NCBI GenBank assembly: GCA_031769625.1
Contig: JAUIMM010000702.1
Location: forward strand, 4,582,001 to 4,646,000
From: Taudactylus pleione
Lineage: Eukaryota; Chordata; Amphibia; Anura; Myobatrachidae
DNA: 64,000 bases
Reading direction: 5' to 3'
The notes below the pieces were generated by a model. The model was given only the letters and a program-made list of their open reading frames with translations. It searched no databases and was not told the DNA's origin. Positions 22,584-33,573 of this stretch are shown piece by piece. Position 1 is the first letter of the stretch. Each line of letters opens with the position of its first letter. The translations under genes were made by a program, and so were the position numbers.

Positions 22584-24370
22584 TCAGCCACCTTCAAAGA
22601 TGTAGTACGGATCTTCCCACCGATCAGTCACACAACCTGAACGCACGAAATTTCTAATCATAACATATTCTCCTGGTTCAACATCATGACCGTTAGTTTC
22701 AAGCATATCATTGGACAAAAATTTCAGTTTCTGCTGCTGTTGTTTTAACTGCTTACTCATTGATATAAGATACTTTACAGTTACCTCGTTGTTACCTTTC
22801 AAGTCTTCCTGTGGACTTATAATCAAATGAGGATGTCTACCGAACAGAGGGGCTGATTCAGAGCCGCTCGTAAGCGGCCGCTCATTCGCTCCGAGTGATG
22901 TTCGCACATCTGCGCATGCGTATGGGTTGTAAAGCGCATACGCCAACAAGTCAGTGCGGTCAGAAATTGTGTGCTCGCAAAATAGCGAATGCCTGCTAAT
23001 TTGATTGACAGGATGAGGCGTTTGTGGGTGGTAACAGGGGAAGGTGCTTGAAAACAGGGAGTGGAGATCTGAACGCAGGCGTGCCAAATGGTCAAAACGG
23101 GCGTTTAATGGGTGTGCATAATTAACAAAGCAGCGTCATCGACCACGTCACTTGGTTGTCTTTTAGCCGGAACTGCTCTCATGATTGCGGTAGGAAAATG
23201 CTTCCACAAGAACAGCGAGCAGTTCATACACCTTTCGATGTACTCGATTAATCTAATAAATAGCGGAGATGACGTATGATGCGAGCGGCCAAGGGGCGTC
23301 TTTACAAAATAGCGAGCGCATGTTTCGGATGCTCGTTCAGACATAGAGGCGTCAACAGACCGCAAAGAGCGAGCGCTCAATTTAAATATCCAGCCCCTTT
23401 TTTATGAACGAGCGTCTGCAAATAGCGTCCGGCTCTGAATCAGGCCCAGTATTTCAAAGGGAGACAGATTTAGAGGGGGTCTGGGAGTGGTCCTTATACT
23501 ATACAGGACCAACGGTAATGCTTCTGGCCAACATAGTCCAGTCTCTGCCATGATTTTACTTAACTTATTTTTCACAGTCCCATTCATCCTCTCTACCTTG
23601 GCACTGGATTGCGGTTGGTAGGGGGTGTGAAGTCGACTTTTAATACCCATCAGCTTACACATATTTTGAAAAACATCACCTGTGAAATGAGTACCCCTGT
23701 CACTCTCGATGATTTTAGGGATACCGTATCTGCATACAATTTCCTGAACTATTTTCTTGGCAGTAAACGCAGCAGTATTAGTGGCCGCTGGGTAGGCCTC
23801 AACCCAATTAGAAAATACATCAGTACACACTAATACATACTTAAGATTCCTGCAGGGTGGTAATTGGATGAAATCAATTTGTATCACCTGGAAAGGTCCA
23901 TCAGTCGGTGGAATGTGGGACGGTTCGGTGGGGATCGCTTTCCCTATGTTCTTCCTCAAGCAGGTCAGACAGGACATTGCTATCTTTTCTGCTTGTGAAG
24001 AAAAACCTGGTACTCACCAGTATGCTCTCACCAACTTGCACATACCTTGCTTTCCCAGATGAGTCAGACCGTGTGCTGCCTCTGGCAGGCTGGGGTAATA
24101 TGCCTTGGGGGCTATTGGCTTACCTTGTCTGTCCCTCCAGAGCCCAGAGGACTCTTGCCCACATCCCTTGGACTTCCAAATGGACTTTTCCTGAATTGAA
24201 CACAAATTTTGCATCTCAATTAATTTCAGCATATCAATTATTTGGAAAGACAAAATTTTTTCAGTGGGAGAAATTTTTTTTAACCCTGCTGCCCATTTTC
24301 CAGCTTCATCGGCTCTGTTGTTGCCCAGTGACACCGGGTCAACCTAACATGTATGGGCTTTACAATTGAT
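22584..24370 (-). pseudogene. pol: P2 integrase, split by MITE A2
   Basis: A retroviral integrase, which joins viral DNA ends to the host. The N-terminal zinc domain shows GLTHLGKQGMC (~24080) and CLTC (~23970); a frame change lies between them. The catalytic core at 23977-23450 is open and keeps the D,D-35-E residues in QIDFIQLP (~23880), ESDRGTHFTG (~23695) and KVERMNGTVK (~23590). MITE A2 is inserted directly after the core (22849-23447). The C-terminal domain continues at 22848 (FGRHPHLIISPQEDLKG) to DVEPGEYVMIRNF. It breaks at ~22600, where a short stretch found in the P1 copy is lost. Confidence 0.83.
22849..23447. mobile_element. MITE A2 (subfamily A-I) in P2 integrase
   Basis: 599 bp, ends GGGGCTGATTCAGAGCCG and CGGCTCTGAATCAGGCCC. 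Flanks are AGA and AGT, a 3-bp duplication with one change. The intact site can be seen in N at ~8510, where the same integrase sequence runs on without the insert. It is very similar to A1 throughout. Confidence 0.85.
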
Positions 24371-24421
24371 TACTGCCACCGCTTTGGGCAGTTGGATTGC
24401 TTCTAAAAGATGTTTTATGTG

Positions 24422-24718
24422 TCAGGAATGTGCAACTGCTGTGCCTGCTGCTGTCATAAAATTTCTCAAATGCCATAGAGCCCTGAAATTGTACACCACC
24501 CCGAACGCATACCTCGAGTCAGTGTAAATGTTAGCAGATTTGCCTGCTGCCAGTTCACAAGCTCTAGTTAGTGCTACTAACTCTGCCACTTGGGCTGAGT
24601 GAGGAGGACCAAGAGGTTTGGCTTCTATGATGTCTGTGTCATTTACAACAGCATAACCTGTACATAATTCACCTGTGTCTGTTTGTCTATGACAACTCCC
24701 ATCCGTGTAAAAAGTCAC
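24422..24718 (-). pseudogene. pol: P2 RNase H domain
   Basis: The RNase H part of Pol, which removes the RNA strand during reverse transcription. The open block shows the conserved acidic residues in FYTDGSC (~24710), AELVALTRA (~24585) and IYTDSRYAFGVV (~24520). It lies between RT and integrase in the normal order, but in a different frame from the preceding RT block, and it ends in a stop at 24422. The domain itself looks intact. Confidence 0.8.
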
Positions 24719-24727
24719 ATCTACATT

Positions 24728-26652
24728 CTATAAAGGTGTGTCGTGTATGACAGGTCTAGCAGTAAAGGTCTGATTCAGATATTCCATACAATCGTGTGTA
24801 TCATTATGTCCACTGAACTCACCCTCCGCCAGCAACTCGCCTCCTTCCACCCTTTGTACATCATGTTGTACATATGGTAAATATGTTGCTGGGTTCAGCG
24901 TGCTGCAACGTTTAACAGTGATGTTTGCAGGTGCGATTAGAGCTAGTTCCCATTTGGTAAACCTAGCCGAAGAGACGTGTCTGGTTTGAGCAGAGTTCAG
25001 CAGAGCAGATACAGCATGGGGAGTGTATACAATCATATCATGACCCAATACTACGTCCTCACTTTTACTCACCAATAAAGTGGTAGCTGCTACACTTCTC
25101 AAACAGGAGGGGAGTGATCTTGCCACAGCGTCCAATTTGGCACTGTAGTATGCTACAGGCCTACTGGCATCACCATATTTTTGTGTAAGGACACCTGCAG
25201 CACAACCATCGGCTTCCGTACAATAAAAAATCAAAAGGTTTCTCATAATCAGGTATTCCCAATGCAGGTGCTTTGGTCAGACTATCCTTAAGATTAAGGA
25301 AAGTCTGCTCTGATTCCTCTGTGTGTATGACATGATCGGGCTTTGAGGAAGAAATTAAGGGCCTGATTCAGAGCCGGATGCTCTGACAAGAGCACTCGCT
25401 CTGAATCAGTGCTCTCCTACCTAAAATTGGAGCGGCCTCCTGGCCGCTCACATAGCTGTGGGTGACCACCCACAGCTTATGCGAGCGGCCAAAAAGATGG
25501 TCGTGATGGTCAAGTCCATCGTGACCATCGGGGTTGCGATGAGACCCTGTGGTAGGGTCTTGCTGCCGCAAGCCCAGGAGTGATTTTGGCTCTAACAGAG
25601 CCAAAAGCACTCCCACTGACATCACTAGTGATGTCAGTGGGGCTGGCCCCAGATGGTAGGCGTTCCTATGGGAACACCTCCATCTGGGCAGCAACACCCC
25701 TGGCATGCCCACCATAGGGGGCGTGCTGTCACTCACCATTGACAGCATGCCCCCTTTGGTGCGAGACCCATAGCAACGGCTTGGCCATCGCTATGCGGGT
25801 CTCGCGCATGCACACGACGGAACTCCCTCCGTCGTGCGCATGCGCACTAGGGCACCATAGACCCGCTTGCGAGCGCTCAGCACTTGCGAGCAGGTCTGAA
25901 TCAGGCCCTTAGTCCTGTAAAGGCAAGGCCAAAATAGAAAAACCTGGGATCCACATTCTACAGTATCCACACATTCCCAAGAAGGTACGAATTTGCTGTT
26001 GATTCTGCGGCAGTGTCATGTTCTGTATGGCCTGGATTCTATCATTTGTGAGATGTCTTAACCCCTGGGTTAGGCAGTGTCCCAAATATTTTACTCTGGA
26101 TTGGCACTGCTGTAGTTTGTCCTTAGCAACCTTGTGTCCTGTATGCGAGAGATGAAGCAACAAAAGTTTAGTATCATTCAAACATGACATAAACTAACCA
26201 GAACATAGCAATAAATCATCCACATATTGAATTAGAACAGATCCATTTACAGGTTGAAAAGATTGTTAACAGTCGTGCAATGCCTGAGAAAAGATACTGG
26301 GGCTGTCTATGAAACCTTGGGGCAACCGTGTCCATGTATATTGCACACCTCTGTATGAAAATGTGAATAGATACTGACAGTCAGGGTGGAGAGGCACAGA
26401 GAAGAAATCAGAACAGAGGTCAATGACAGTGAAATGGGTTGTGTTTGGAGGGATCTGCATAAGAATGACAGCTGGATTTGGCACTACAGGGAATTGGCTC
26501 TCTACTACCTTATTTACACCTCTAAGGTCCTGTACCAGCCTGTAACCCCTCCCACCACTCTTCTTCACCGGAAAGATGGGACTGTTGGCTACACTAGCTG
26601 TACGAACTAAAATTCCCTGTTGCAATAATCGCTCAATTATTGTAAAAACCCC
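24728..26652 (-). pseudogene. pol: P2 reverse transcriptase, split by MITE A3
   Basis: The gamma-type RT starts after protease at ~26650, where a stop lies at the junction. The fingers and palm are open at 26625-26266 (FPVKKSGGRGYRLVQDLRG, LPQGFIDSPSIFSQ). A TAA follows at ~26266, then the catalytic YVDD at 26215-26226, then another stop just before FMSCLNDTK. The thumb is open at 26190-25909 and ends at MITE A3 (25359-25908). Beyond the MITE the RT continues in pieces, and the connection domain is open at 25246-24728 (AYYSAKLDAVARSLP, YTPHAVSALLNS). There are at least three stops and a frame change, so it is inactive. Confidence 0.85.
25359..25908. mobile_element. MITE A3 (hairpin-chain subfamily A-II) in P2 RT
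   Basis: 550 bp, ends GGGCCTGATTCAGAGCCGG and CTGAATCAGGCCC; flanks TAA and TTA. The interior is a series of short inverted repeats, for example 25578-25612 and 25813-25836. A 126-residue open frame on the minus strand is shared with A4 but not with A7 or A8, so it is probably not a gene. Confidence 0.85.
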
Positions 26653-27207
26653 TTATTCTACCTCCTGTTTTAGTGGGTACTGGGGAATTTTTGGAGCTTG
26701 CCTACTGCCTTTTAAATTTACCATTACGGGGCTTACGTTTGCCATTAATCCAGTGTCCTGTCCATCCTTAGTCCAAAGGGAATCTGGAATTTGGGACAAC
26801 ATTTGATCTACCTGAGATGGATTTTCATTTAAAATGGTAGAGTGATACATTATCCTTTGGGGAGTGTCCAACATATCCTGCACCACGTGCGCAACTCTCT
26901 CTGGGATATCTAGAAACACACCATCAGGGGTGCAATATATGACACATCCCATCTTACATAACAAATCTCTACCCAGCAGGTTAGTAGGAGCTGCAGCAGC
27001 CAGAAGGAAAGAATGCCTGGTATGCAATGGCCCAATAGTAACCTCTGTGGACTTTGTTAAAGGATAATGTTGCACTTTACCTGTTACACCCATTGTTGGT
27101 ATTGTCTCGTTGGTCACCTGTAAATTAACGGGAGATTTTATCACTGACCTGGTCGCCCCTGTGTCTACAAGAAAAGAATATTCAGTACCAGCTACATCAA
27201 CCATCAT
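26653..27207 (-). pseudogene. pro: P2 protease
   Basis: A retroviral aspartic protease, which cuts Gag and Gag-Pol. The active-site motif is in FLVDTGATRSVIKSP (~27175), and a downstream LLGRDLLCKMG (~26970) corresponds to the second conserved strand of the fold. The frame is the same as gag: the gag stop TAA lies at 27274-27276, and the reading frame is open from there into protease. This is the arrangement used by gammaretroviruses, which make Gag-Pol by reading through a stop. The domain is open through to a stop at its junction with RT. Because RT is broken, the whole is classed as a pseudogene. Confidence 0.83.
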
Positions 27208-27273
27208 GACCGGTTCTTCCCTAGTACTTCCCGTTAACCTGACTATCTGTAGACTACAGGTATGACCTGACCC

Positions 27274-29167
27274 TTAGCGTTGGCTACCATTCTCCAATAA
27301 AGCATTAACGGTCACAATTGGAGCTGGTGCTTGCTGGATATTTGCTGGTCTCTGTGCATATCCCTTATGGGGATATCCAGGTACTCTTTGGATTGAGGGT
27401 CCTACCCTTTTTACTCTGCAGGTTCTACTTAAATATCCTGGCTGGTTACAATTAAAACATATTCATGGATCGGATGAAGACACGGGTTGTTGTGAGGTTT
27501 GAGCAGGGGGAAAAGGTGGTGGATATGGGTAGGGATATGGAGGATAAGGGTATTGTGGGGGATATGAAGTTTGTGAGTAGTGTGGGACCTGTGGTTGTGT
27601 AGGGTTAGTAGAATAGAGCTGTGTTTGCTGTTGCATGGGATTAGTGAGGACATATAACTGTTCAGGTGTAAGTGTGTCTGTTGGCTGTGATGTTACCGTC
27701 ATTCCTTCCAGAGCTTGAATACTGACAGCCATTAGTTTTTCGCTCTGGGTCTCTCTATTCTTGGAGATGTTCTTATCATGTTCTATGGCAGATTCTATGA
27801 GTGTATCTATTGTGACTCCCCTCCAGCCAGGTTGTGAGGTCTGAACACGAGTCTTTAAGTTTTCCTTAAGACCGTCCATGAGTACCATGACTATCATTCC
27901 CCTGAGGTGTGTGCTATCTTTAATATCTTCTATCCCAGTGTACCGGGTGATAGCCTGCAGAGCCTGGTCGCAATACTCTTCTGCAGATTCACTCTCCTTT
28001 TGCTTTATGGTGAAAATTTTGTTCCAGTTAACTACTACCGGAAAATATATACCCAATTGAGTTACAATGCGGGAAATGTCACCTTGGTTTACTTGGTCCG
28101 TTAAGGGAACATCACCATCCAATACACAATCCGTGATAAATTTTGTCACGTTGGTATTGCGTGGTAGACAGGCCCTTAACACGTCACGCCAATCTTTATT
28201 AGTTGGCTCATGAGAAATACCCAAATTCCTCAAAAATCTCTGACATTTGGCTAGTTCCTTTTTGGGATCGGGGAAATCATTTATGATGGAATTTAGTTCT
28301 GCTCTTGTCCAAGGACAATGCATTACCACTTCCCTAGTGGGCACTACACCGTTCGCATCTGCATTTCCATTCGGAACAGTTATTATCCAAATGGGATGCA
28401 GACCGGTAGCGCTGCTACCTTTGACCTTGTTACCTGTTGCTGCTATGTATGGTATTAACAACTTCCTCTACGTGTGCAGAGGGTGTTAGCACTTCCCTTG
28501 CTGTTACCGATGGAGATGGCGGCACCACTTGTGATTGTCGTGGCATAGCATCTACCATTTGTACAGCATGGGAAATGGCAGACATTACAATAGGCTCATC
28601 ATCCAAATCATGAACATTTTCTTTATAGTTGCTTAAGAGAGGGTACAAATTGCTTGTTACATTTTTATGGGTATTTTTGATAACTGTACTTGCACCTCCA
28701 TCCACATAAGGTGGGGGTGGTGCATGTGAACTGCTGGCAATACCTTCCACAACGCTACCTTGCTTCACGTGCGCGCCACTTTGCAGCTCTCTCGCATTGC
28801 AATTCAGCGTCGCGGATGTATTCTCTGGCAATGCGCTCACAATGCTAGTTTGCGTCACTTGTGCATTTTTAAGCCATGCATCCCCTTCATGCTGCCACAA
28901 CTTTAAACATTCATAATATTTGACCTTTTTCTCTCGGGAGCGCATCAAACTGATGTGATCCCGGACATTATCTAATACATCTTTATCAAAACTACCAATT
29001 CTGTGAAACGGTCTAATACTCTTCATCATCATTTTAAACCATACATCACAATACCTTATTGGATAAGTACCGTACTTAGTATGCATAATACAATGGGCCG
29101 ATCCAAACGGCGCTTCCATTAGCAGCACATCATTGTCTAAAATCTCTATTGTTTGCATGTCTCCCAA
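27274..29167 (-). pseudogene. gag: P2 gag
   Basis: Gag polyprotein. The start at 29167 gives Met-Gly-Asp, a myristoylation-type start, and P1 gag begins Met-Gly at the same point. Matrix and the following linker are open to 28430 (245 codons). A frame change there leads into a second open block, 28461-27463 (332 codons), with capsid (CPWTRAELNSIINDFPDPKK, FTIKQKESESAEEYC) and a proline/tyrosine-rich linker (PYPPYPYPYPPPFPP). A TGA at 27463-27465 stands just before the zinc knuckle. The knuckle reads CFNCNQPGYLSRTC, with tyrosine where the zinc-binding histidine should be. The frame then runs to TAA at 27274-27276, the probable natural terminator. Confidence 0.85.
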
Positions 29168-29869
29168 TCTGAGACAACTCCTATGTTTTTCAATAAAGAT
29201 TTAAACTGGAGAAAGATAGTCAAGATACTTTCACTTACCTGTGGATGATTTAAACAGCAGCGCCCACACACCTGTGAAGATTTGAAGAAGGCTACTCCAC
29301 ACACCCGGATAAGATTTAAGAAGGCAACTTCCACACCTATGGAAGTTTAAGTCGGCTACTTCCACGCACCTCTCTACAACAAAGACAACATGTACACCTG
29401 CTACTGTTTATAGAACGGTAAGCTGCTTACCGAGAGGCTAGCACTAAACCCTTAAAGGTCATACGGTACCTCTAACTTTAGGGAAAAAGTTACCCTTACC
29501 AACAAATACTCACAGTTACACACTTTTTTCCTGCGCAGAAAAACAACAATTGAAAAGAATGTAAACCTCAATGGCTTTGTTTAAACACGTGGTAGCACAA
29601 CCGGAAGTACGTATACGCTATTGTGCGACCAGTGGCATACACAATAATGCGACTACCACACAACCGTATGACAACCTTTAGCTGCGTACACAAAAGTGCA
29701 TCTTTACTGTGCGCAAAACTGCGACTCAGCCGCGTGTTCAATACTGCGGCACCCCTTTAAATGTTAGGTTAACAAAGGAAAACAAACTTTTTCCCCTCTT
29801 GTCCCTGGATTCTAGTCAGCGTCCCTGGCTCACACGAAAATGGGTAGAGATCTCTCAGCACCGAGCGGT
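29168..29869 (-). other. P2 leader with splice donor and short tandem repeats
   Basis: Untranslated leader. The splice donor, CAG|GTAAGT on the minus strand, has its cut between 29239 and 29238. Just 5' of it (29241-29375 in plus coordinates) are about three tandem units of ~40 bp that contain GGAAGT/GAAGATTTGAAG-like blocks. No TGG-starting primer site is seen beside the LTR, unlike P1. Confidence 0.55.
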
Positions 29870-31112
29870 TGCAGGTAAACCTTGCATGTGGTCACTCCAC
29901 CCTTTGGTGAGAAATCGATAACCGTAAGTGCCGTGTGAGTGGGTAAGTGACTTCACTACGAGCCTTCAACTAATGATACTGCCTTTGAATCTTATGAATA
30001 CCCCTGCCTATACCTTTTAATATCCTTCCTATAAACCTCTAAGGATGATGCTATTTTGCGTACGCAGTCATACAGTAAATAAAGACTCCAGACCTAGAAC
30101 CTGTGGTTCCAAAGCACAAAGTATTATTCAAGTAAAAAGTACAGCAGTTACACGCTATGATCCTCATATAATCTTAGCGCAAAGAAATTATATAGACCCA
30201 AGTACAGTTATACATACGCAGCGCTCTCTGGTCCAGATGTAGGCATCAGCAAGAAACCCCTCGTCAATCAGCATTCAGCACAAAGACTAGGAACCCAGGG
30301 TCAGAGCACACATATTTAGACCCCCCAGAAATAAACAACACAATAGAGAAGTTTGTTGCTAATACCATTGGTCCTAAAAAAGAGGGCATATGTTACAAGG
30401 CATTTAACAGGTTGGTTCAAATAGACACAGTCCAGCCTCTAACAACTGGTGGTCTCTGGTTTCCCGCCTCATGCAAATCCTAACAGTTGTTCATATAATG
30501 TACATTTTGTTGCTTGAAGTCTCTGCGGTCCATAAGTTGAGAATGCATTTTGCGATCTCTCCATCCATATTACCGGAATACTGTTGAGAGAGTACGCATT
30601 AGTACAATACCAAACATGGCTTACTTATCACGTATAAAACCTTAGTTACAAAATAATCTTTATTTCCTAACAATTATAATAAATGTGCATACTTGAATCT
30701 TATACCTTAAAGCTTATGGAACCTTGTATGTGAATATGTAATGTGTGAGTATGTGGGGTTTGATGTAAAGATGCTAATTAACTTGGGGCAGATGCGTGTG
30801 CATGAAGCTAATATTTGGCATTTTCATACAGAATCTTATTCATTCGCTAATATGCGACTAGTTAACAGCGCTATTGTGCATATTAATGTGTGTATGAGAA
30901 ATGGTGTGAGATGCAATCGCATGATGCTAATAGTAATATCGCCACATGTACTAAAGTGTGAGTTTATCTAAAATGGCGCTTAGGTGGCCATTCGCAAAAT
31001 GGCATCTTGCGATCTCATTTCCAAGATGGCGTCTTGCGGCCAGTCACAAGATGGCGTTGCTGCGATCCAATTTTAAACTGATCTTGTCTCAGCCAATTAT
31101 CCAGCTTCAACA
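29870..31112 (-). repeat. P2 5' LTR
   Basis: Partner of 19075-20315, with the same ends and a 2-bp length difference. On the plus strand it ends CCAGCTTCAACA at 31112. U3 boxes AAAATGGCG/AAGATGGCG lie at 30970, ~30997, ~31023 and ~31048. Confidence 0.85.
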
Positions 31113-31533
31113 GTATATATAGGAAACCCCCTTCTGCAAATCCTGTAATCCCACTGCCTGCCCATTTTGCCGCCTGGCCACATCCCTACCCGTCACACTG
31201 CACCTCTGAAAGGGAGGAGTGCGTCGCAGAGGGAATAGGTCTCAGAGCAACAAGAACAAGGTAAGTGTGGGGGCTGCCTGGGGCTGGAGATACAGAAGGT
31301 GGGCTGGTTGGAGACAAAGCAAAAGGGGGGCAGGCTGGAGACAGAAGGGGGCCAGGCTAGAGAATAAGGGCTGGCTGTGGAGACACTGAAGGAGGTCTGG
31401 CAGGAGAGACAGAAGGAGGGCTCACTGGAACTGGAAAAACACTGCATGGCAGGAGTTGCAGAAACATGGGGGGGGCCTGCCTATTTTGTCAGTCCCGGGC
31501 CCCACAATTTCTGATGGCAGCCCTACCACCATG

Positions 31534-31699
31534 TACTATATAACAAATCTGTAACCTAACAGAAAAATATTGGAAAGTGTAAGGAAAACAAGAAATTAAA
31601 TGTCTTAGTATTTATATTAGGAAAAAATGACCAGCAGTGAGAAACAGCAATGTTCCTCACGTAGCCAGAATGTCCAATACACCAAAGATCCTAAGAAGA
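31534..31699. other. L1 inter-ORF region, right half
   Basis: Non-coding sequence that should be continuous with 18373-18711 across the K1 insertion. Nothing else is recognised. Confidence 0.4.
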
Positions 31700-32780
31700 G
31701 ATAATCATCAGTCAAGGCAACTCAATCCGCGCCATTATGGGAGGGTCAAGAGGCCTCTTCTTCCTCCACAGAGGTAAAATCCACGAACGTAGAACCATCG
31801 ATGCGTAGACAGGCAGAGTAAAGAAGTGAGAATTTTCTACCATGTTTGATAAACTGCACACAGTGGAGAGAATGCTTTTCTAGCTTTAGTCAATTCAGCA
31901 GAATAATCGTGAAATAGGAATGTCTATTCCCTTCCCAGACAAGATCACGATGACGACATGACACCCTCCAAAACATCTCCTTGTGCAGGTAGTTTAAACA
32001 GCGCAATAGCACAATACCTGGTCTAGCTCCAGGGTGTGTATGTTGAGGTCCCACCCTACAGTATGTGTTCTCTCAATGATCAGGTCAGAGCAAGAGCCCC
32101 GAATTTGTAATAGGTCAGGTAGTGTGGACTTTAGAAAATCTATAAGCGCCGTCCCTTTAAGGGATTCAGGGAGCCCAACAATTATTAAGTGGTCTATGTA
32201 CTAAGCAGTGATAAGCGACAGAGTGAAAAGTGATAAGTCTGTGATAAGTGCCAGCCAATCAGCTCCCAACTGTAATTTTTCAAACACATAGCCTGTGAGA
32301 TGACAGTTGGGAGCTGATTGGCTGGCACCTTATGACAGACTTATCACTTTTCACTCTGTCACTTATCACTGCTTAGTACATAGACCCCTTAGTTACTTCT
32401 TCTCGATCTGTTTTCAAGCTCATCTTTCTTGTTTCATAACTGATTCTGTACACGTTCATGTTTAATACTTCTGGCTTTCAATCGGACCTATCAGAGAACA
32501 GCTCATCAACTCTCTGCTCAGTGACTTGTATTTTCTGGGTAAGCTGAGCAATCTGTCTGGTAATACTGCCTGTCTGCACTTGTAACAATTGCCCCATAGC
32601 TTCCCTTATGGCAGCTATCATATCCCCATATGTTACTGGGGTATTAGTAGAGGGTGCTGTGTGCACCGGGGAGCTCTGGGGTGATGGTACAGAAGGCCCC
32701 ACCTGATCTTCTGAATGCTGTATTGGAGATGATGGTGTGGAGTCTGTATCTTCAGCTGTGCCAGGAGCGTCAGGCGCCAT
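31700..32780 (-). pseudogene. L1-like ORF1 (RNA-binding protein), split by MITE B1
   Basis: ORF1 of the minus-strand L1, the RNA-binding chaperone that coats L1 RNA. The start is set at the ATG at 32780 (MAPDAPGTAEDTD). An acidic/proline-rich head is followed by a coiled-coil-like part (MGQLLQVQTGSITRQIAQL), with a stop near 32480. The stretch LENRSRR at ~32410 leads into the RRM-like part after the insertion of MITE B1 (32189-32388). Then come VGLPESLKGT (~32170) and the C-terminal domain RPGIVLLRCLNYLHKE (~32010). Stops and frameshifts follow. Order and strand fit the ORF2 at 16080-18372. Confidence 0.75.
32189..32388. mobile_element. MITE B1 in L1 ORF1
   Basis: A 200-bp near-palindrome with ends GTGGTCTATGTACTAAGCAG and CTGCTTAGTACATAGACCCC. 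Flanks are TAA and TTA. The arms share CAGCTCCCAACTG/CAGTTGGGAGCTG. The same family occurs at 44045. Confidence 0.8.
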
Positions 32781-33573
32781 GTTGATTTGCCATTCTCTTT
32801 GTTGTTTCCATTGGCGCTGCTTTTTACATAGCATCAATGGGGAGAAATGTCTGTCAATATAGCGCTGTGGGACAGCAGGAATGGTCCGGGGGACCTGGAC
32901 CTGGAGTTGTGATGGATGCTGTATAATAGCCGGGAGATGAGGTGTTCAGCTGATGACAGCAGAGCAGCTTTAGACAGCAGCCATACATGCCGGAGGCAGA
33001 ACCGGAAGTCCTGTGCAAGGGCCGGATGAGTGGGGGTGAGCTGGACAATAAGTGAGGGGGCAGGTCTGATGATGAATGGGGTGGGCCGGACGACAAGTGT
33101 GCCCGAAGGCTTAATGCGGCTTTGGTGAATGTTCAAGATGCATATTTGACTATGAAAGGGTTCATACCATTCAGAGAGAATCTAATGTCACATACCCTAA
33201 TGTAAGATGGCAGACATTATGTTTTATTTTTTGTAACCCTTTCTGAGCATTGGAAAGGACAACACCATCGCACTTAAGAAGCACCACAACACGTTGTTGC
33301 CCCACAAAACCCCTGTTGGGTAACGGTGTGAGATTACCCAAAATTTTACTCCACTGTGAAATTGGTGAGCATATAAACACTTATATTTTTAAGATCAAAC
33401 ACAGAGTACACTATATTTTGTATCTGTTTTTTTCGGGATAATGTCTGGAATTCTGAGCACTGTAATACATGTTGGTAGCTACTCAATCACTTCAGTAATA
33501 TCACTCAGGTGCACGTAAGGGAGGGGTTAGTCTATACAAGAAACAAAAATAGTAATTCCCCAGCACTCAGTAT
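32781..33573. other. L1 5' region and unassigned flank
   Basis: 32781-33130 is GC-rich and probably the L1 5' untranslated region. 33131-33573 holds no gene or repeat boundary that I can support. Confidence 0.35.

Larger units (their letters stand above)
19075..31112 (-). mobile_element. Endogenous retrovirus P2, gamma-type, near full length
   Basis: A 12-kb minus-strand provirus with two LTRs, gag, pro, RT, RNase H, integrase and env in order. Two MITEs are inserted (A3 in RT, A2 in integrase); without them it is ~10.9 kb. The two LTRs are 1241 and 1243 bp and nearly identical; by eye about a dozen differences are seen in the first ~330 aligned bases. Gag and protease are in the same frame with a stop between them. 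No 4-bp target duplication is evident, and no primer site is visible next to the 5' LTR, so one end may have been altered after integration. Confidence 0.88.
18720..31525. mobile_element. hAT-type non-autonomous element K1, split by ERV P2
   Basis: Ends are CAGGGCCGCTATCAG on the left and CTGATGGCAGCCCTA on the right. Flanks are CCACCAGG (18712-18719) and CCACCATG (31526-31533), an 8-bp duplication with one change, typical of hAT. Without P2 the element is ~770 bp, GC-rich on the left (CCACGCC boxes) and with a GGAGACAGAAGG-type minisatellite on the right (31255-31445). It has no transposase. A related copy is at ~42110. Confidence 0.75.
15930..33130 (-). mobile_element. Minus-strand L1-like LINE, split by hAT K1 and ERV P2
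   Basis: ORF1 sequence at 31700-32780 and ORF2 sequence at 16080-18372 lie in the right order on the minus strand. They are separated by K1 (18720-31525), whose 8-bp duplication joins them. The 5' end is in GC-rich DNA near 33100 and is not sharply defined. The 3' end lies near 15930, tail to tail with the plus-strand L1. Confidence 0.65.

Noticed and set aside
25368..25748. 126-codon open frame in MITE A3, also in A4 (44211-44591)
   Set aside because: A7 and A8 carry it in broken or shifted frames. The sequence is a hairpin chain, so the open frame follows from recent shared ancestry rather than coding.
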